DNA of 64,000 nucleotides from Verrucomicrobia bacterium CG1_02_43_26. Its GTDB lineage: Bacteria > Verrucomicrobiota > Verrucomicrobiia > Opitutales > CG1-02-43-26. Where the stretch lies: contig MNWT01000013.1 in the NCBI GenBank assembly GCA_001872735.1, positions 85,374 to 149,373 on the forward strand, in the 5' to 3' direction. The translations under genes and the position numbers were made by a program. How positions within the stretch are numbered: position 1 is the stretch's first letter; each line of letters begins with the position of its first letter. The notes under the pieces are model-generated. The model was not told where the DNA came from and searched no databases. It saw only the letters and a program-made list of their open reading frames with translations. Below are positions 46,595 to 55,698 of this stretch, piece by piece.

Positions 46595-47586
46595 GTATCG
46601 TATTTGTTTAGGCAGTCAAACCAAGTTTTTGTCGCCTGTTGTATGGATTCCGGAGTCCAAAGAGGGGCATCTCTCCAAAAATCAATGTTATCTAACATCT
46701 TTTGAACTCCTTCCTCTAGGGTAACAGCAGGTTTCCAGCCAATTTCTTTTTGTATTTTTGTGATATCCGCAAATGTGCAGTTTGGCTCGCCTGGGCGCCG
46801 CGGAATATACGTTTTTTCTCCCCCAAGTAAATCGACAAGTTTATTAATACTGTACGTATGCCCACTACCAATATTGTAAATCTCCCCTACTTTATCGGAT
46901 TGAGCGGCCGCTAAAAACGCTTTGGCAACATCGCCCACATAGGTAAAATCTCTAGTTTGCTCACCATCTCCGACTACCGTATAGGGTTTACCTTCCAGCT
47001 TTTGTTTCAGAAAAACACCAAACACGGCTCCATAAACACCACTTGTGCGTGAGCGGGGCCCATAAACATTGAATAGCCGTAATGATAGCGCGGGCAATTG
47101 GTATACATTGGCCCAATGAATCACGAGTTGTTCTCCTAAGTATTTGGTCAACCCATAGGGGTGCTCAACATTACATGCCGCAGTTTCCGGTGTTGGGTAT
47201 TTATCGGGAATGCCATAACAGGTGGAGGATGCTGTATATACAAATCGTTTCACGCCTATGCGTTTGGCATACTCTAGCATGCAAAGCGTGCCGCGTGTGT
47301 TGACATCGAAATAATCTACCGGGTTCTCAATCGAGGGAATTAAGTCGGCTCGTCCGGCTATATGGAATATCCAGTCGATATGTCCTATCTCGTTCGCGTA
47401 GCGCTCCACTTCATTTATGCCACCTTGAATAAATATCAATTGTTCCGTCTTTGCGGCTTCGTTTAAATTAATCGGGTTACCGGTTGATAAGTCGTCTAAT
47501 ACAACAACATTATGCCCTTCTGCCACTAACAAATCGCATAAGTGAGAACCAATAAAACCACTACCTCCAGTTACTAAACAATTCAT
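46585..47586 (-). CDS. UDP-glucose 4-epimerase-like SDR
   Basis: A 333-residue extended SDR. CLVTGGSGFIGSHLCDLLVAEG is the NAD loop, VVLDDLSTGNPINLNE the segment typical of UDP-glucose/UDP-GlcNAc 4-epimerases, TASSTCYG and YGLTKYLGE the active site, and YGPRSRTSGVYGAVF the substrate loop. Product may be UDP-galactose or a related nucleotide. It lies 4 bases after the HldE-like gene and overlaps the isomerase start. Confidence 0.86.
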   Translation of the reverse strand: MNCLVTGGSGFIGSHLCDLLVAEGHNVVVLDDLSTGNPINLNEAAKTEQLIFIQGGINEVERYANEIGHIDWIFHIAGRADLIPSIENPVDYFDVNTRGTLCMLEYAKRIGVKRFVYTASSTCYGIPDKYPTPETAACNVEHPYGLTKYLGEQLVIHWANVYQLPALSLRLFNVYGPRSRTSGVYGAVFGVFLKQKLEGKPYTVVGDGEQTRDFTYVGDVAKAFLAAAQSDKVGEIYNIGSGHTYSINKLVDLLGGEKTYIPRRPGEPNCTFADITKIQKEIGWKPAVTLEEGVQKMLDNIDFWRDAPLWTPESIQQATKTWFDCLNKYDTCK

Positions 47587-47590
47587 TTTT

Positions 47591-49141
47591 CTAAAAATTC
47601 AATAATGCGACTCCGCTTTTTAATAAGTTAATTTTTGAAACAGCTTGTGTATTCCCAACAATCCTAACAGCTTGCGCTCCGGCAAGTTGCCCAATAAATG
47701 TCGATAAATCAATAGGATGCTTTTTGTACGCGGACAAAAATGCTACCGAACAAAAGGCATCGCCAGCTCCAACCGTATCAATCACATTTCTCTCTAAAGG
47801 TGGACATTCGGCCACTTTTGTGCCCCCTTGCACTCCAATGGTTTTTACCCCCCCTCGTGTCAACCACCCATAATGTGAGCCAAAATAATGTGCCAGATTT
47901 TTTAAACTTTGCTCGTAATCCAAATCGCGTTTCCCTTCAGCGAGGAGCATTTCTTGATGATCCAGCGAAAAGGCATCTGCTCGATGATACCGCTTATTAA
48001 TAATATTAAAGCCAAAGTTGTTACTGTTCGTTTGGCAATTCAAGGCAAGGTAGGGGGCTTCTTTTTGGATCATTTCCCGCAATGAATCGGACAACAAACC
48101 ATGCCCAAAATCAATCAAGAGAACCATGTCCACTTCTGCCAATTTTGCTTTAATCTTCTGCTGTACGCGTTCTAAAACAGCATCACTGGGCTGAGTATCA
48201 TGAATGTAATTAACAGCGAATAGCTTTGTCATTTCTTTACCCGCATAGTCTCCCTGCTCTATGAAGCGTTGTTTCACAATGGTTGTGTATCCTGGCTCCC
48301 GAATCACACAATCATCTGCTTGAGCCACATATTGCTTTAATTCGTTATCCACCCAGGGCTCATCGCCCACGAGGCTTACCAACTCCACGTTGTCAGAAAA
48401 TGCTTTCACGTGGCGGTATACTGCCAAAGCGCCCCCGGCCTGTAAGTCTTCGTTAATAAATCTGCCGGATAGTATCTGGTTCTTGGAGGTCAGTCCTTGT
48501 ACTTTCAGATAAGAATATTTATCAAAAATAATGTCCCCAATCACCAGCACTCTTACCCCAGCCAAATCACTCACCGCTTGCTTAAAATCCTCTATCGAAT
48601 AGCGTGATGCAATTTCCTTACAGAACGCCTTTGTTTGCGGGTCATGTACGTCAAAATGGTTATTTAGGAGCTTTGTAGAACTAAACACATGGGTACCGAC
48701 ATATTTAACTTGGCCTTTATGCTTTTCTACTGTCGCTAAATCATCATGAATATTGCCTGTCACGTCAACAGAGGTGTCTTCATACTCTGTTCCCTTGCAA
48801 TAATATGAGGGTCGCACGCACTCAATGGCCTCCACGGCTCCCGGGAAGGGAATGGAAATAACGTAGTCCACGCAGGAAAGTTCTGCTAAGGATTCCGCAC
48901 GCACAAGTTCGGTTAAATAAGGTCTTCCGGGGCCTTTACTAACATGCCCTTCACCTGTTATGGTCACAACCAGAATATCTCCTAGCTTTTTCGCCTCTCG
49001 TAAATGGCAAATATGCCCTGAATGCAATAAATCAAAAGTCCCATGGCACTGTACTATCTTATGCCCTTTCGCTCGCAAGTTCTCAAAGAAAGCGGGGGCA
49101 TTTTCGTATGAAATAATTTTAGCGACTTCTGTACTGCTCAT
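47591..49141 (-). CDS. Bifunctional nucleotidyltransferase-PfkB kinase (HldE-like, domains in reversed order)
   Basis: A 516-residue fusion. The N-terminal third is a cytidylyltransferase-fold domain with IVQCHGTFDLLHSGHICHLREA (HxGH) and a YCKGTEYEDT block. The C-terminal part (from about residue 190) is a PfkB-type kinase beginning VLVIGDIIFDKYSYLKV and carrying NVIDTVGAGDAFCSVAFL (the GAGD anion hole). In E. coli HldE, which makes ADP-heptose from heptose 7-phosphate, the kinase comes first. The same two activities may operate here in other order, or on another sugar. It is the first gene of the 22-gene run, with the GmhA-like isomerase two genes downstream. Confidence 0.82.
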   Translation of the reverse strand: MSSTEVAKIISYENAPAFFENLRAKGHKIVQCHGTFDLLHSGHICHLREAKKLGDILVVTITGEGHVSKGPGRPYLTELVRAESLAELSCVDYVISIPFPGAVEAIECVRPSYYCKGTEYEDTSVDVTGNIHDDLATVEKHKGQVKYVGTHVFSSTKLLNNHFDVHDPQTKAFCKEIASRYSIEDFKQAVSDLAGVRVLVIGDIIFDKYSYLKVQGLTSKNQILSGRFINEDLQAGGALAVYRHVKAFSDNVELVSLVGDEPWVDNELKQYVAQADDCVIREPGYTTIVKQRFIEQGDYAGKEMTKLFAVNYIHDTQPSDAVLERVQQKIKAKLAEVDMVLLIDFGHGLLSDSLREMIQKEAPYLALNCQTNSNNFGFNIINKRYHRADAFSLDHQEMLLAEGKRDLDYEQSLKNLAHYFGSHYGWLTRGGVKTIGVQGGTKVAECPPLERNVIDTVGAGDAFCSVAFLSAYKKHPIDLSTFIGQLAGAQAVRIVGNTQAVSKINLLKSGVALLNF

Positions 49142-49211
49142 ATGAGTTAAAACTCAGTTAAGGGGAATGCTAAGGAGGGGAATCCTATCGCATAAAGGGT
49201 ACCATTGGTCA

Positions 49212-49240
49212 TTGTTAATACGTTTTTACGATCGAGTCAA
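49212..49240 (-). promoter_or_regulatory. Candidate promoter of the 22-gene run
   Basis: On the minus strand TTGACT (complement of 49235-49240) is followed after about 17 bases by TAACAA, roughly 75 bases upstream of the ATG at 49141. The -35 box is good and the -10 box poor. No JUMPstart-like element was seen. Confidence 0.3.
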
Positions 49241-49342
49241 CGCTATAGGCTTTGTTGTACCTGTACTGTAATACTTTTGCAGCTCCCCTAAATCGGACAA
49301 ATGGATACGGACTTAAGGAAAATTGATAATTCCAATGTTTAT

Positions 49343-49378
49343 TTGACATTTCATTAATTACACATTAGTGTGTAATTA
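49343..49378 (+). promoter_or_regulatory. hicAB promoter with a palindromic operator
   Basis: TTGACA (49343-49348) precedes a perfect inverted repeat, TAATTACACA (49355-49364) and TGTGTAATTA (49369-49378), with a TTAG spacer. The repeat lies over the -10 region and ends one base before the hicA ATG. It is the expected place for autorepression by the HicB ribbon-helix-helix domain. A -10 candidate TAGTGT (49366-49371) would give a leaderless mRNA. Confidence 0.65.
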
Positions 49379-49379
49379 G

Positions 49380-49556
49380 ATGACAGTTCAGAAACTGGAA
49401 AAACTTTTAAAAGCTGCTGGATTTGAAAAATCACAAGGAGGCAATCATACCATCTGGAAGAAAAAGGGCTTCCCTCCAATTCCTGTTCCACGGCACAAGG
49501 GAGATATTCCTAAAGGTACTTTAGACAACATATTGAAACATTCAGGGCTTAAGTAA
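49380..49556 (+). CDS. hicA: HicA-type mRNA interferase toxin
   Basis: A 58-residue protein beginning MTVQKLEKLLKAAGFEK, with the HicA hallmarks SQGGNHTIWKKKG (the catalytic His) and a PRHKGDIPKGTLDNILKHSG tail. HicA is a double-stranded-RNA-binding-fold toxin that cleaves mRNA; HicB neutralises it. Length is normal for HicA. The ATG follows the operator palindrome directly, so no Shine-Dalgarno is possible. Four bases separate it from hicB. Confidence 0.92.
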   Translation: MTVQKLEKLLKAAGFEKSQGGNHTIWKKKGFPPIPVPRHKGDIPKGTLDNILKHSGLK

Positions 49557-49560
49557 AAAA

Positions 49561-49971
49561 ATGAAATACTACTACGCATTATTCAAAACAACCCCAAAAG
49601 CTATCGAGGTCGAATTTCCCGACCTACCCGGCTGTGTCACTTTTGGCACCGATATGGAAGAAGCTTTTAACAATGCCACAGATGTATTAGCAGGCTGGCT
49701 AGCAAATGCTGAGCCTCAATTCATAAAGGATCCTTCTCCCTATGAACAATTTACTGCTAAAAAAAGCGTTCAGATTATTCCGATACCGGTCGATGAGAGC
49801 ATTATGGAGCAATATTCGTCTCAACGTTTTAATGTTATATTTCCTAGTAACGAATTGAAGCGAATTGATCGTTATCGAAAAGAAAAAGGGTTAAAACGCT
49901 CCACTTTATTACTCAAGGCAACTGACGAATATATGAAACGGCACCCCATACGCCATTTCCAGCACCATTAA
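49561..49971 (+). CDS. hicB: HicB-type antitoxin
   Basis: A 136-residue antitoxin. The N-terminal HicB fold reads YYALFKTTPKAIEVEFPDLPGCVTFGTDMEEAFNNA, shown here by its pattern (PDLPGC and a -EEA- helix). The C-terminal 50 residues (FNVIFPSNELKRIDRYRKEKG) form a ribbon-helix-helix DNA-binding domain, which would bind the palindrome in front of hicA. The stop overlaps the end of the convergent gene by four bases. Confidence 0.92.
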   Translation: MKYYYALFKTTPKAIEVEFPDLPGCVTFGTDMEEAFNNATDVLAGWLANAEPQFIKDPSPYEQFTAKKSVQIIPIPVDESIMEQYSSQRFNVIFPSNELKRIDRYRKEKGLKRSTLLLKATDEYMKRHPIRHFQHH

Positions 49972-52334
49972 TCGCTTTTCACGCCACTCAATTCTCGCTC
50001 ATCCTCGCCTGCCGTCATGGCAAATTCGGGAATAACATATGCGTCAGCCACTTTACCTAAAGGCTTCACGCATGCTAACCACTTGCTTTTTGCATCGAAG
50101 TGCTCATCGCCTTTACTTTGTGCAATTTTCAATAATACTTCGGTTTCTAATTCCCGGCCCAAGGCTTTATTAGCCATCGCCAGCAAAACCCACTGATTCC
50201 AACCGGATAAACTCGCATTTTTAGTAAATAAACCCGGGTGTAATTGCTTAAGTTTGCCAAATGTTTCTCGAGCCCTGGTATGAAATCCAAGCAAAACAGA
50301 CATGCATCCTTGCAGTAACAGCTCATCCGCGCCTTCCATTTCCTGATAGGCTTTTTTATCAAGCGCTTCTTTGGCTATCTCGGGATACCCCATCACCCAA
50401 AAGGAAAATGCGTTTTGAGCAGACACATACCCTTCATATTGTGCGGGTACTTTTAATTGGCTCATCCACCTCAACGCTTCGTCTTTTTTCCCCAGAACAA
50501 GGTTTAAGAAAATTAATTGCGTAACCGTGTGAGGATATTCGCGTTTGTGATCAACATCTAACGCTAATAGCTCGATCATTTCCGTAGCCACATCGTGCAA
50601 GGCCTCTCGCTTCTTAGGGTCATACATATCCCAAAGCTCTTTATACGCGGAAACCATTGTTCCAAACGCATGAGGAACTGGCAAAGCCGCTTTATAAAGT
50701 TTAAGAATACATACCTTGGCTGCCGATGCCGCTCTTTTTTGACCCAGCAATGCTAAATAGCGCCTTTCATGCCCATCCCAGTATTGATTTTCTATTTTTT
50801 GAGGTTCTTTACTTTCGCCTACTTGTTCGGCCTCCCATTTTAAGATGCCACAAACGAAATTATTTACAATCGGTTCAATGCCTTCTGTATTAACGCGCAG
50901 ATCTTCAAAAACGTCTTTTAAAACACTTGCGAAACAATCTACATAATTGGGATAATAGCGCGCTTGTACTCCTGGAAGCGAGTAACACATAGGACTTCCC
51001 AATCCTGACAATTGGCTTGCGTGTAATCTTTCAACCAGCATTGCCGAAGCTTGGTTGAAGCCGGGGTTCCAGTAGCCTTCTTTTTTCCACTTCCCCATTA
51101 AATACAAAAAATTCCGAATACTCATGTCTCTTTGCATCGAAAGTCCATACTTATCGGTAATCTGTTGAAGGCTCTTCCATTGTGGCATGCGGAATTTCAG
51201 TTCTTCCGGCATATCATTGTTCGCCAGCCCACTATAAAGAACATCAAGCAATGCAGGTTTTTGTGCGGCCTTTTTCGGCTCACCTATTTCTCTATTTGTC
51301 CTAAGATGCGTTAAAAAATATTTCAATTGCCTCTCGGGTCTGGAAAATTCAAGTGCGCTTAGATACATTTCTTTATCGTAAATCCATTCATCCGGCCCCT
51401 GGTTCATTTCCTCACGAAGAAGCTCAAGCAAGGGCTCTATATGGCTACGCAAACTATCCTTTTCAGAAGGAATGGCATGTAAACCGCTCCTTGTTTTTAA
51501 TCCATAAAGCGCACTTCGAATAAAGGATTCCGTTGGCTTATTCCAATACAACAAGCCCATGCCACTCTGAATAGCATGGACTGACGCCCATACATGCTTG
51601 GCATCATCTCGTAAATCAAGCATACACCACTTATATTGCCCAAAGGGGTCGCCATCAGAGCGATCCTGCACCACGTCCTGTTTACCTAAATCTAATACCT
51701 GAACATCCAAGGACCGTTGAATCAGCTCAACAACTTGAGACAACCGTTGCTTGTATTTCTTATCACTAGACAAAGCTAACTCTCGGCTATCAAATACCAA
51801 CAATATTCCTTGGTGGGTACGACCTTCCTTTTTCCCTAAACCATTAATAACTTCATTATCAAATACAGGAGGTAGGTAAATTATTTTATCCGCAAAATGA
51901 TCAAATAAATCACCTTCCACGCCTTCCCCAAAAGTTTCCGGGAGCACATCTGTTATTAAGTTACATACACCAGCCTCCTTGGCAGCTTTCAAATCAGCAC
52001 CAAGGGTCTTGCTCATGGCATCTACCGCCAACACTTGCTTCCCTGAAAAATTAACCGGCTGGCAACTTTCACTTGCCCCTAATGCCGCAAAATTAACAAC
52101 AGCGTCAATCACGGCAGCATCTAATCCCTCTGCTCCTAAAATATGCTTGTCTGCTTTTTCCAAATGCGGGGCATACTTCCTCAAGTACCCTTTTGCCGCT
52201 TTTATATATTTTTCTTCTAACTGTTCAGGAAAATAGACCACACACACATCATTTTTAACCAATTCCCGAACCAACACCTCCCAGTAAAGTGGCACTAAGG
52301 GTGTCAAAGAAGCGGCATGTAGGGCAATTTTCAT
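49968..52334 (-). CDS. Large protein of unknown function with a helical repeat-like C-terminal half
   Basis: A 788-residue soluble protein that I cannot place. The N-terminal half begins MKIALHAASLTPLVPLYWEVLVREL, like a GT-B or CDP-glycerol-type transferase, and contains NLITDVLPETFGEGVEGD and KIIYLPPVFDNEV. The C-terminal half (from about 560) alternates short helices with spacing typical of TPR proteins. The segment YTWRYYF-like is absent here, so the transferase role is a guess. ATG 52334 was preferred to TTG 52385 because the strand-helix start lies there. It stands between the toxin pair and the GDP-sugar genes. Confidence 0.6.
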   Translation of the reverse strand: MKIALHAASLTPLVPLYWEVLVRELVKNDVCVVYFPEQLEEKYIKAAKGYLRKYAPHLEKADKHILGAEGLDAAVIDAVVNFAALGASESCQPVNFSGKQVLAVDAMSKTLGADLKAAKEAGVCNLITDVLPETFGEGVEGDLFDHFADKIIYLPPVFDNEVINGLGKKEGRTHQGILLVFDSRELALSSDKKYKQRLSQVVELIQRSLDVQVLDLGKQDVVQDRSDGDPFGQYKWCMLDLRDDAKHVWASVHAIQSGMGLLYWNKPTESFIRSALYGLKTRSGLHAIPSEKDSLRSHIEPLLELLREEMNQGPDEWIYDKEMYLSALEFSRPERQLKYFLTHLRTNREIGEPKKAAQKPALLDVLYSGLANNDMPEELKFRMPQWKSLQQITDKYGLSMQRDMSIRNFLYLMGKWKKEGYWNPGFNQASAMLVERLHASQLSGLGSPMCYSLPGVQARYYPNYVDCFASVLKDVFEDLRVNTEGIEPIVNNFVCGILKWEAEQVGESKEPQKIENQYWDGHERRYLALLGQKRAASAAKVCILKLYKAALPVPHAFGTMVSAYKELWDMYDPKKREALHDVATEMIELLALDVDHKREYPHTVTQLIFLNLVLGKKDEALRWMSQLKVPAQYEGYVSAQNAFSFWVMGYPEIAKEALDKKAYQEMEGADELLLQGCMSVLLGFHTRARETFGKLKQLHPGLFTKNASLSGWNQWVLLAMANKALGRELETEVLLKIAQSKGDEHFDAKSKWLACVKPLGKVADAYVIPEFAMTAGEDERELSGVKSD

Positions 52335-52435
52335 ATCAGAAATCGAGGAACAAAGCGGGGTAGGTCGAAAAACCCTTGCGTTCAATCATTAAAATGCATA
52401 ATCTCTGAAAGTTCAACTACATATATATTCTACTC

Positions 52436-53461
52436 ATGAAACGCGCCCTCATCACAGGTATTACTGGCCAAGACGGCTCTTATTTAGCAGAACTTCTCCT
52501 CAGCAAGGGATACGAAGTACATGGCCTTACGCGCAGTTCTTCCCCATTAAACTCCACAGCCCCGATCTCTAACAAATGTGATACAGAAACGAATAACAAA
52601 GCTATTCTTCACTATGTTGATCTTGCAGATGCATTCAATTTAACAGAGCTTTTAGAGAACATTCGCCCAGATGAAATTTATAATTTGGCTGCCCAAAGCC
52701 ATGTACGTGTATCTTTCGATGCCCCAGAATATACCGCCGATGTTACAGGCATCGGCACACTACGCATTTTAGAAGCGGTACGAAAAGCCGGTCTATTGCA
52801 TCATGCTCGCTTTTATCAAGCTTCTTCTTCAGAAATGTATGGTAAAGTGCAAGAAAGCCCTCAAAGCGAAGCAACCCCGTTCCATCCTCGCTCGCCTTAC
52901 GCTTGCGCCAAAATCTTTGCCTACTATTCAACCCTCAACTATCGAGAATCTCATAAACTTCACGCTTCTAATGGTATTTTGTTTAACCATGAATCCCCTA
53001 GAAGAGGAGAAACATTTGTCACTCGCAAGATCACGCGCGCAGCAACACGGATCAAATTAGGCCTACAAGATAAACTTGTACTCGGAAATTTAGACGCTAA
53101 ACGTGACTGGGGCTATGCTCCAGATTATGTTGAAGCCATGTGGCTCATGCTTCAGCAAGATAATCCGGACGATTATGTCATTGCCACAGGCAAAACTCAC
53201 TCAATCCGTGAATTTTGCCAAGAAGCGTTTGGTCTCCTCGATCTAGATTGGGAAAAATATGTCGATTACGACCCTCAGCTAAGAAGACTCACCGAAGTTG
53301 ATCTCATCCAAGGAGACTCCTCTAAAGCCAAAAGGGTGCTCGGTTGGGAGCCAAGAACATCATTCAAAAACCTAGTGCACCTTATGATCAAGTCTGATTT
53401 AGCGCTTGCTAAAACCGAACTAGCTAATCAAGAAAACGATTCTGTACTAACAAAACAATAA
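52436..53461 (+). CDS. GDP-mannose 4,6-dehydratase paralogue (divergent copy)
   Basis: A 341-residue GMD-family enzyme, similar at DNA level to the gene at 53628. [28 protein letters not shown] and [28 protein letters not shown] and [17 protein letters not shown] are shared with GMD (all quoted in part). It differs in the loop after the second strand. The usual [15 protein letters not shown] is replaced by [19 protein letters not shown], which loses the RR pair that binds NADP and lengthens the loop. It may have a different substrate, such as GDP-heptose, or altered cofactor use. It starts 102 bases upstream of no other gene on this strand; likely a separate promoter. Confidence 0.87.
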   Translation: MKRALITGITGQDGSYLAELLLSKGYEVHGLTRSSSPLNSTAPISNKCDTETNNKAILHYVDLADAFNLTELLENIRPDEIYNLAAQSHVRVSFDAPEYTADVTGIGTLRILEAVRKAGLLHHARFYQASSSEMYGKVQESPQSEATPFHPRSPYACAKIFAYYSTLNYRESHKLHASNGILFNHESPRRGETFVTRKITRAATRIKLGLQDKLVLGNLDAKRDWGYAPDYVEAMWLMLQQDNPDDYVIATGKTHSIREFCQEAFGLLDLDWEKYVDYDPQLRRLTEVDLIQGDSSKAKRVLGWEPRTSFKNLVHLMIKSDLALAKTELANQENDSVLTKQ

Positions 53462-53627
53462 TAGCTTTAGACCTAACAGTTATAACCGGAACAGAAATTA
53501 GCCACAAACTAGATAAACATAAAACACCTTTCTGTTTTGTCCCGACAATAAGGAAGTAAAAAAAACTTGCTTCTTTTCGATATAATTATTACACTCCAAT
53601 GCTTTAACTCAAAACCTTAATCTATAT

Positions 53628-54641
53628 ATGAAACGTGCACTCATTACAGGTATAACTGGGCAAGACGGCTCTTACTTGGCAGAACTTCTCCTCAGCAAGG
53701 GATATGAAGTTCATGGCATCATCCGTCGCTCCTCCTCATTTAATACGAATCGCATCGACCACCTTTATAAAGATGTACATTCGAATAATAATAAAATGAT
53801 ACTGCATTACAGTGATCTTTCTGATGCCGTCAGCTTGATCAAGCTTCTTTACAGTATTCGTCCCGATGAGATTTATAATCTCGGTGCCCAAAGTCACGTA
53901 AGGGTTTCATTTGATGTGCCTGAATATACGGGCGATATAACGGGCCTGGGCACATTACGCCTCTTAGAAGCCATTCGTGAATCCGGTCTACTCGAGCATA
54001 TCCGCTTCTACCAAGCCTCTTCTTCGGAAATGTATGGTAAGGTTTTAGAAACTCCACAAAAGGAAACAACACCCTTCTATCCACGTTCTCCTTATGCTTG
54101 TGCAAAAGTTTTCGCTCATTATTTAACGGTTAATTATAGAGAATCCTATAATCTACACGCATCAAACGGTATTTTATTTAACCATGAATCCCCTAGACGC
54201 GGTGAAACATTTGTCACCCGCAAGATCACTCACGCAGCAGCTCGTATCAAACTCGGCATACAAGATAAACTCTTTTTAGGAAACCTCGATGCTAAACGCG
54301 ACTGGGGCCATGCCCAGGATTATGTGGAGGCGATGTGGCTTATGCTCCAGCAAGATAATCCAGACGATTACGTCATCGCCACAGGAGAAACTCACTCCGT
54401 ACGCGAGTTCTGCCAAGAAGCGTTTCAGCTGCTTGACCTAGACTGGGAAAAATACGTTGATTACGATCCTCGTTACGAAAGACCTACAGAGGTAGACCTT
54501 CTTCTAGGCGATCCATCGAAGGCCAAAAAAATTCTCGGCTGGGAACCAAAAACATCTTTCAAAGAACTGGTTCGTCTTATGATCGAGGCTGATTTGACAC
54601 TTGCAAAACGAGAGCAAGCTGCCCAATCTGTGATCGCTTAA
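53628..54641 (+). CDS. gmd: GDP-mannose 4,6-dehydratase
   Basis: A 337-residue enzyme making GDP-4-keto-6-deoxymannose from GDP-mannose. Family marks: [14 protein letters not shown], the canonical [17 protein letters not shown] loop with the Arg-Arg pair, [22 protein letters not shown] (Ser and Glu of the active site), [13 protein letters not shown] (Tyr-x-x-x-Lys) and [12 protein letters not shown]. It is followed 17 bases later by the GDP-fucose synthase gene, the usual next step. Upstream, 166 bases separate it from the divergent copy; TATAAT occurs at 53581 in that stretch. Confidence 0.95.
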   Translation: MKRALITGITGQDGSYLAELLLSKGYEVHGIIRRSSSFNTNRIDHLYKDVHSNNNKMILHYSDLSDAVSLIKLLYSIRPDEIYNLGAQSHVRVSFDVPEYTGDITGLGTLRLLEAIRESGLLEHIRFYQASSSEMYGKVLETPQKETTPFYPRSPYACAKVFAHYLTVNYRESYNLHASNGILFNHESPRRGETFVTRKITHAAARIKLGIQDKLFLGNLDAKRDWGHAQDYVEAMWLMLQQDNPDDYVIATGETHSVREFCQEAFQLLDLDWEKYVDYDPRYERPTEVDLLLGDPSKAKKILGWEPKTSFKELVRLMIEADLTLAKREQAAQSVIA

Positions 54642-54657
54642 ACTAAAGCTCCTTATC

Positions 54658-55608
54658 ATGGAACTCACTGACAAAATCTTCATAGCCGGCCATCGCGGAA
54701 TGGTCGGTTCCGCTATTCAGCGCAACCTGGAAAATCGAGGTTATACAAACATCCTCACGCAAACACGTCAAGAGCTTGACCTCTGTGATGCCGCAAAAAC
54801 ATTCCAATACCTGAAGCAAGCTACACCGGATGTGGTCATCATCGCCGCCGCAAGGGTTGGGGGCATCCACGCAAATAACACATACCCTGCCGAGTTCCTT
54901 TACGAAAACCTGGCAATCGCTCAAAACCTAATCCACTCTTCGTATTTAACAAATGTTAAACGTCTTTTATTTCTCGGTAGCGCTTGCATTTACCCAAGGA
55001 ATGCCCCTCAACCGATGCATGAGGACTATCTTTTAACAAGCCCGCTTGAGCCCACCAACGAAGCCTACGCGATTGCTAAAATTTGCGGCTTAAAGCTTTG
55101 TCAATTTTATCGCCAACAATACGGCGTTTTATTCCACTCCGCTATGCCGAACAACCTCTACGGCCCAGGAGATAACTACCATCCTGAAAATTCACACGTC
55201 CTGCCTGCTCTTATTCGTCGTTTTCATGAGGCTAAGGAAAACAACTCCCCTGAAGTAGCTATTTGGGGCACAGGCTCGCCTCGTCGTGAATTCTTGTATG
55301 TAGAAGACTTGGCAGACGGCATTTTCCACATCCTAAACCACCCCACGCCACCCGATTGGGTGAACTTGGGCATCGGTGCCGATGTTACCATCAAAGAAGT
55401 TGCTGAAATCATCAAAGATGTTGTCCAATACAAGGGTAACATTACTTTTGATTCCTCAAAACCAGATGGTACTCCTCGCAAACTTTTAGACACGTCAAAA
55501 ATGGAAGCTCTCGGATGGAAGGCTACTACAGGCCTAAAAGAAGGCATTAAAGCAACGTACCAGGATTTTTGCAAAAACTACGCAAACAACACGGTACGGG
55601 TGCTCTAA
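54658..55608 (+). CDS. fcl: GDP-L-fucose synthase
   Basis: A 316-residue 3,5-epimerase/4-reductase forming GDP-L-fucose. [21 protein letters not shown] is the NADP loop, [18 protein letters not shown] the family segment, [17 protein letters not shown] with the catalytic Ser and Cys, [12 protein letters not shown] with Tyr-x-x-x-Lys, and [17 protein letters not shown] the GDP site. Directly after gmd, so the two convert GDP-mannose to GDP-fucose. The partial gene at 1-640 encodes a related but distinct enzyme. Confidence 0.95.
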   Translation: MELTDKIFIAGHRGMVGSAIQRNLENRGYTNILTQTRQELDLCDAAKTFQYLKQATPDVVIIAAARVGGIHANNTYPAEFLYENLAIAQNLIHSSYLTNVKRLLFLGSACIYPRNAPQPMHEDYLLTSPLEPTNEAYAIAKICGLKLCQFYRQQYGVLFHSAMPNNLYGPGDNYHPENSHVLPALIRRFHEAKENNSPEVAIWGTGSPRREFLYVEDLADGIFHILNHPTPPDWVNLGIGADVTIKEVAEIIKDVVQYKGNITFDSSKPDGTPRKLLDTSKMEALGWKATTGLKEGIKATYQDFCKNYANNTVRVL

Positions 55609-55638
55609 AGCAAATCGTACAGGATTTTTCTTAAAAAA

Positions 55639-55665
55639 AAGGCCCTCTGGATTTCAGGGGGCCTT
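55639..55665 (-). terminator. Hairpin terminator between fcl and the 55699 gene
   Basis: AAGGCCCTCTG (55639-55649) pairs with CAGGGGGCCTT (55655-55665), an 11-bp stem with one wobble pair and a five-base loop. On the minus strand it is followed by eight T, so it best ends the gene at 55699; on the plus strand the T tract is missing. Confidence 0.75.
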
Positions 55666-55698
55666 CGCATTATAAGTTTAAAGATCAGACAGTTGCCG

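Noticed and set aside
49144..49155. GAGTT/AACTC inverted repeat before the HldE-like gene
   Set aside because: Only 5-bp arms with a two-base centre; expected by chance.
52436..54641. Long direct repeat as a mobile element
   Set aside because: The repeated DNA is the two GMD genes; no terminal repeats or transposase, so gene duplication.
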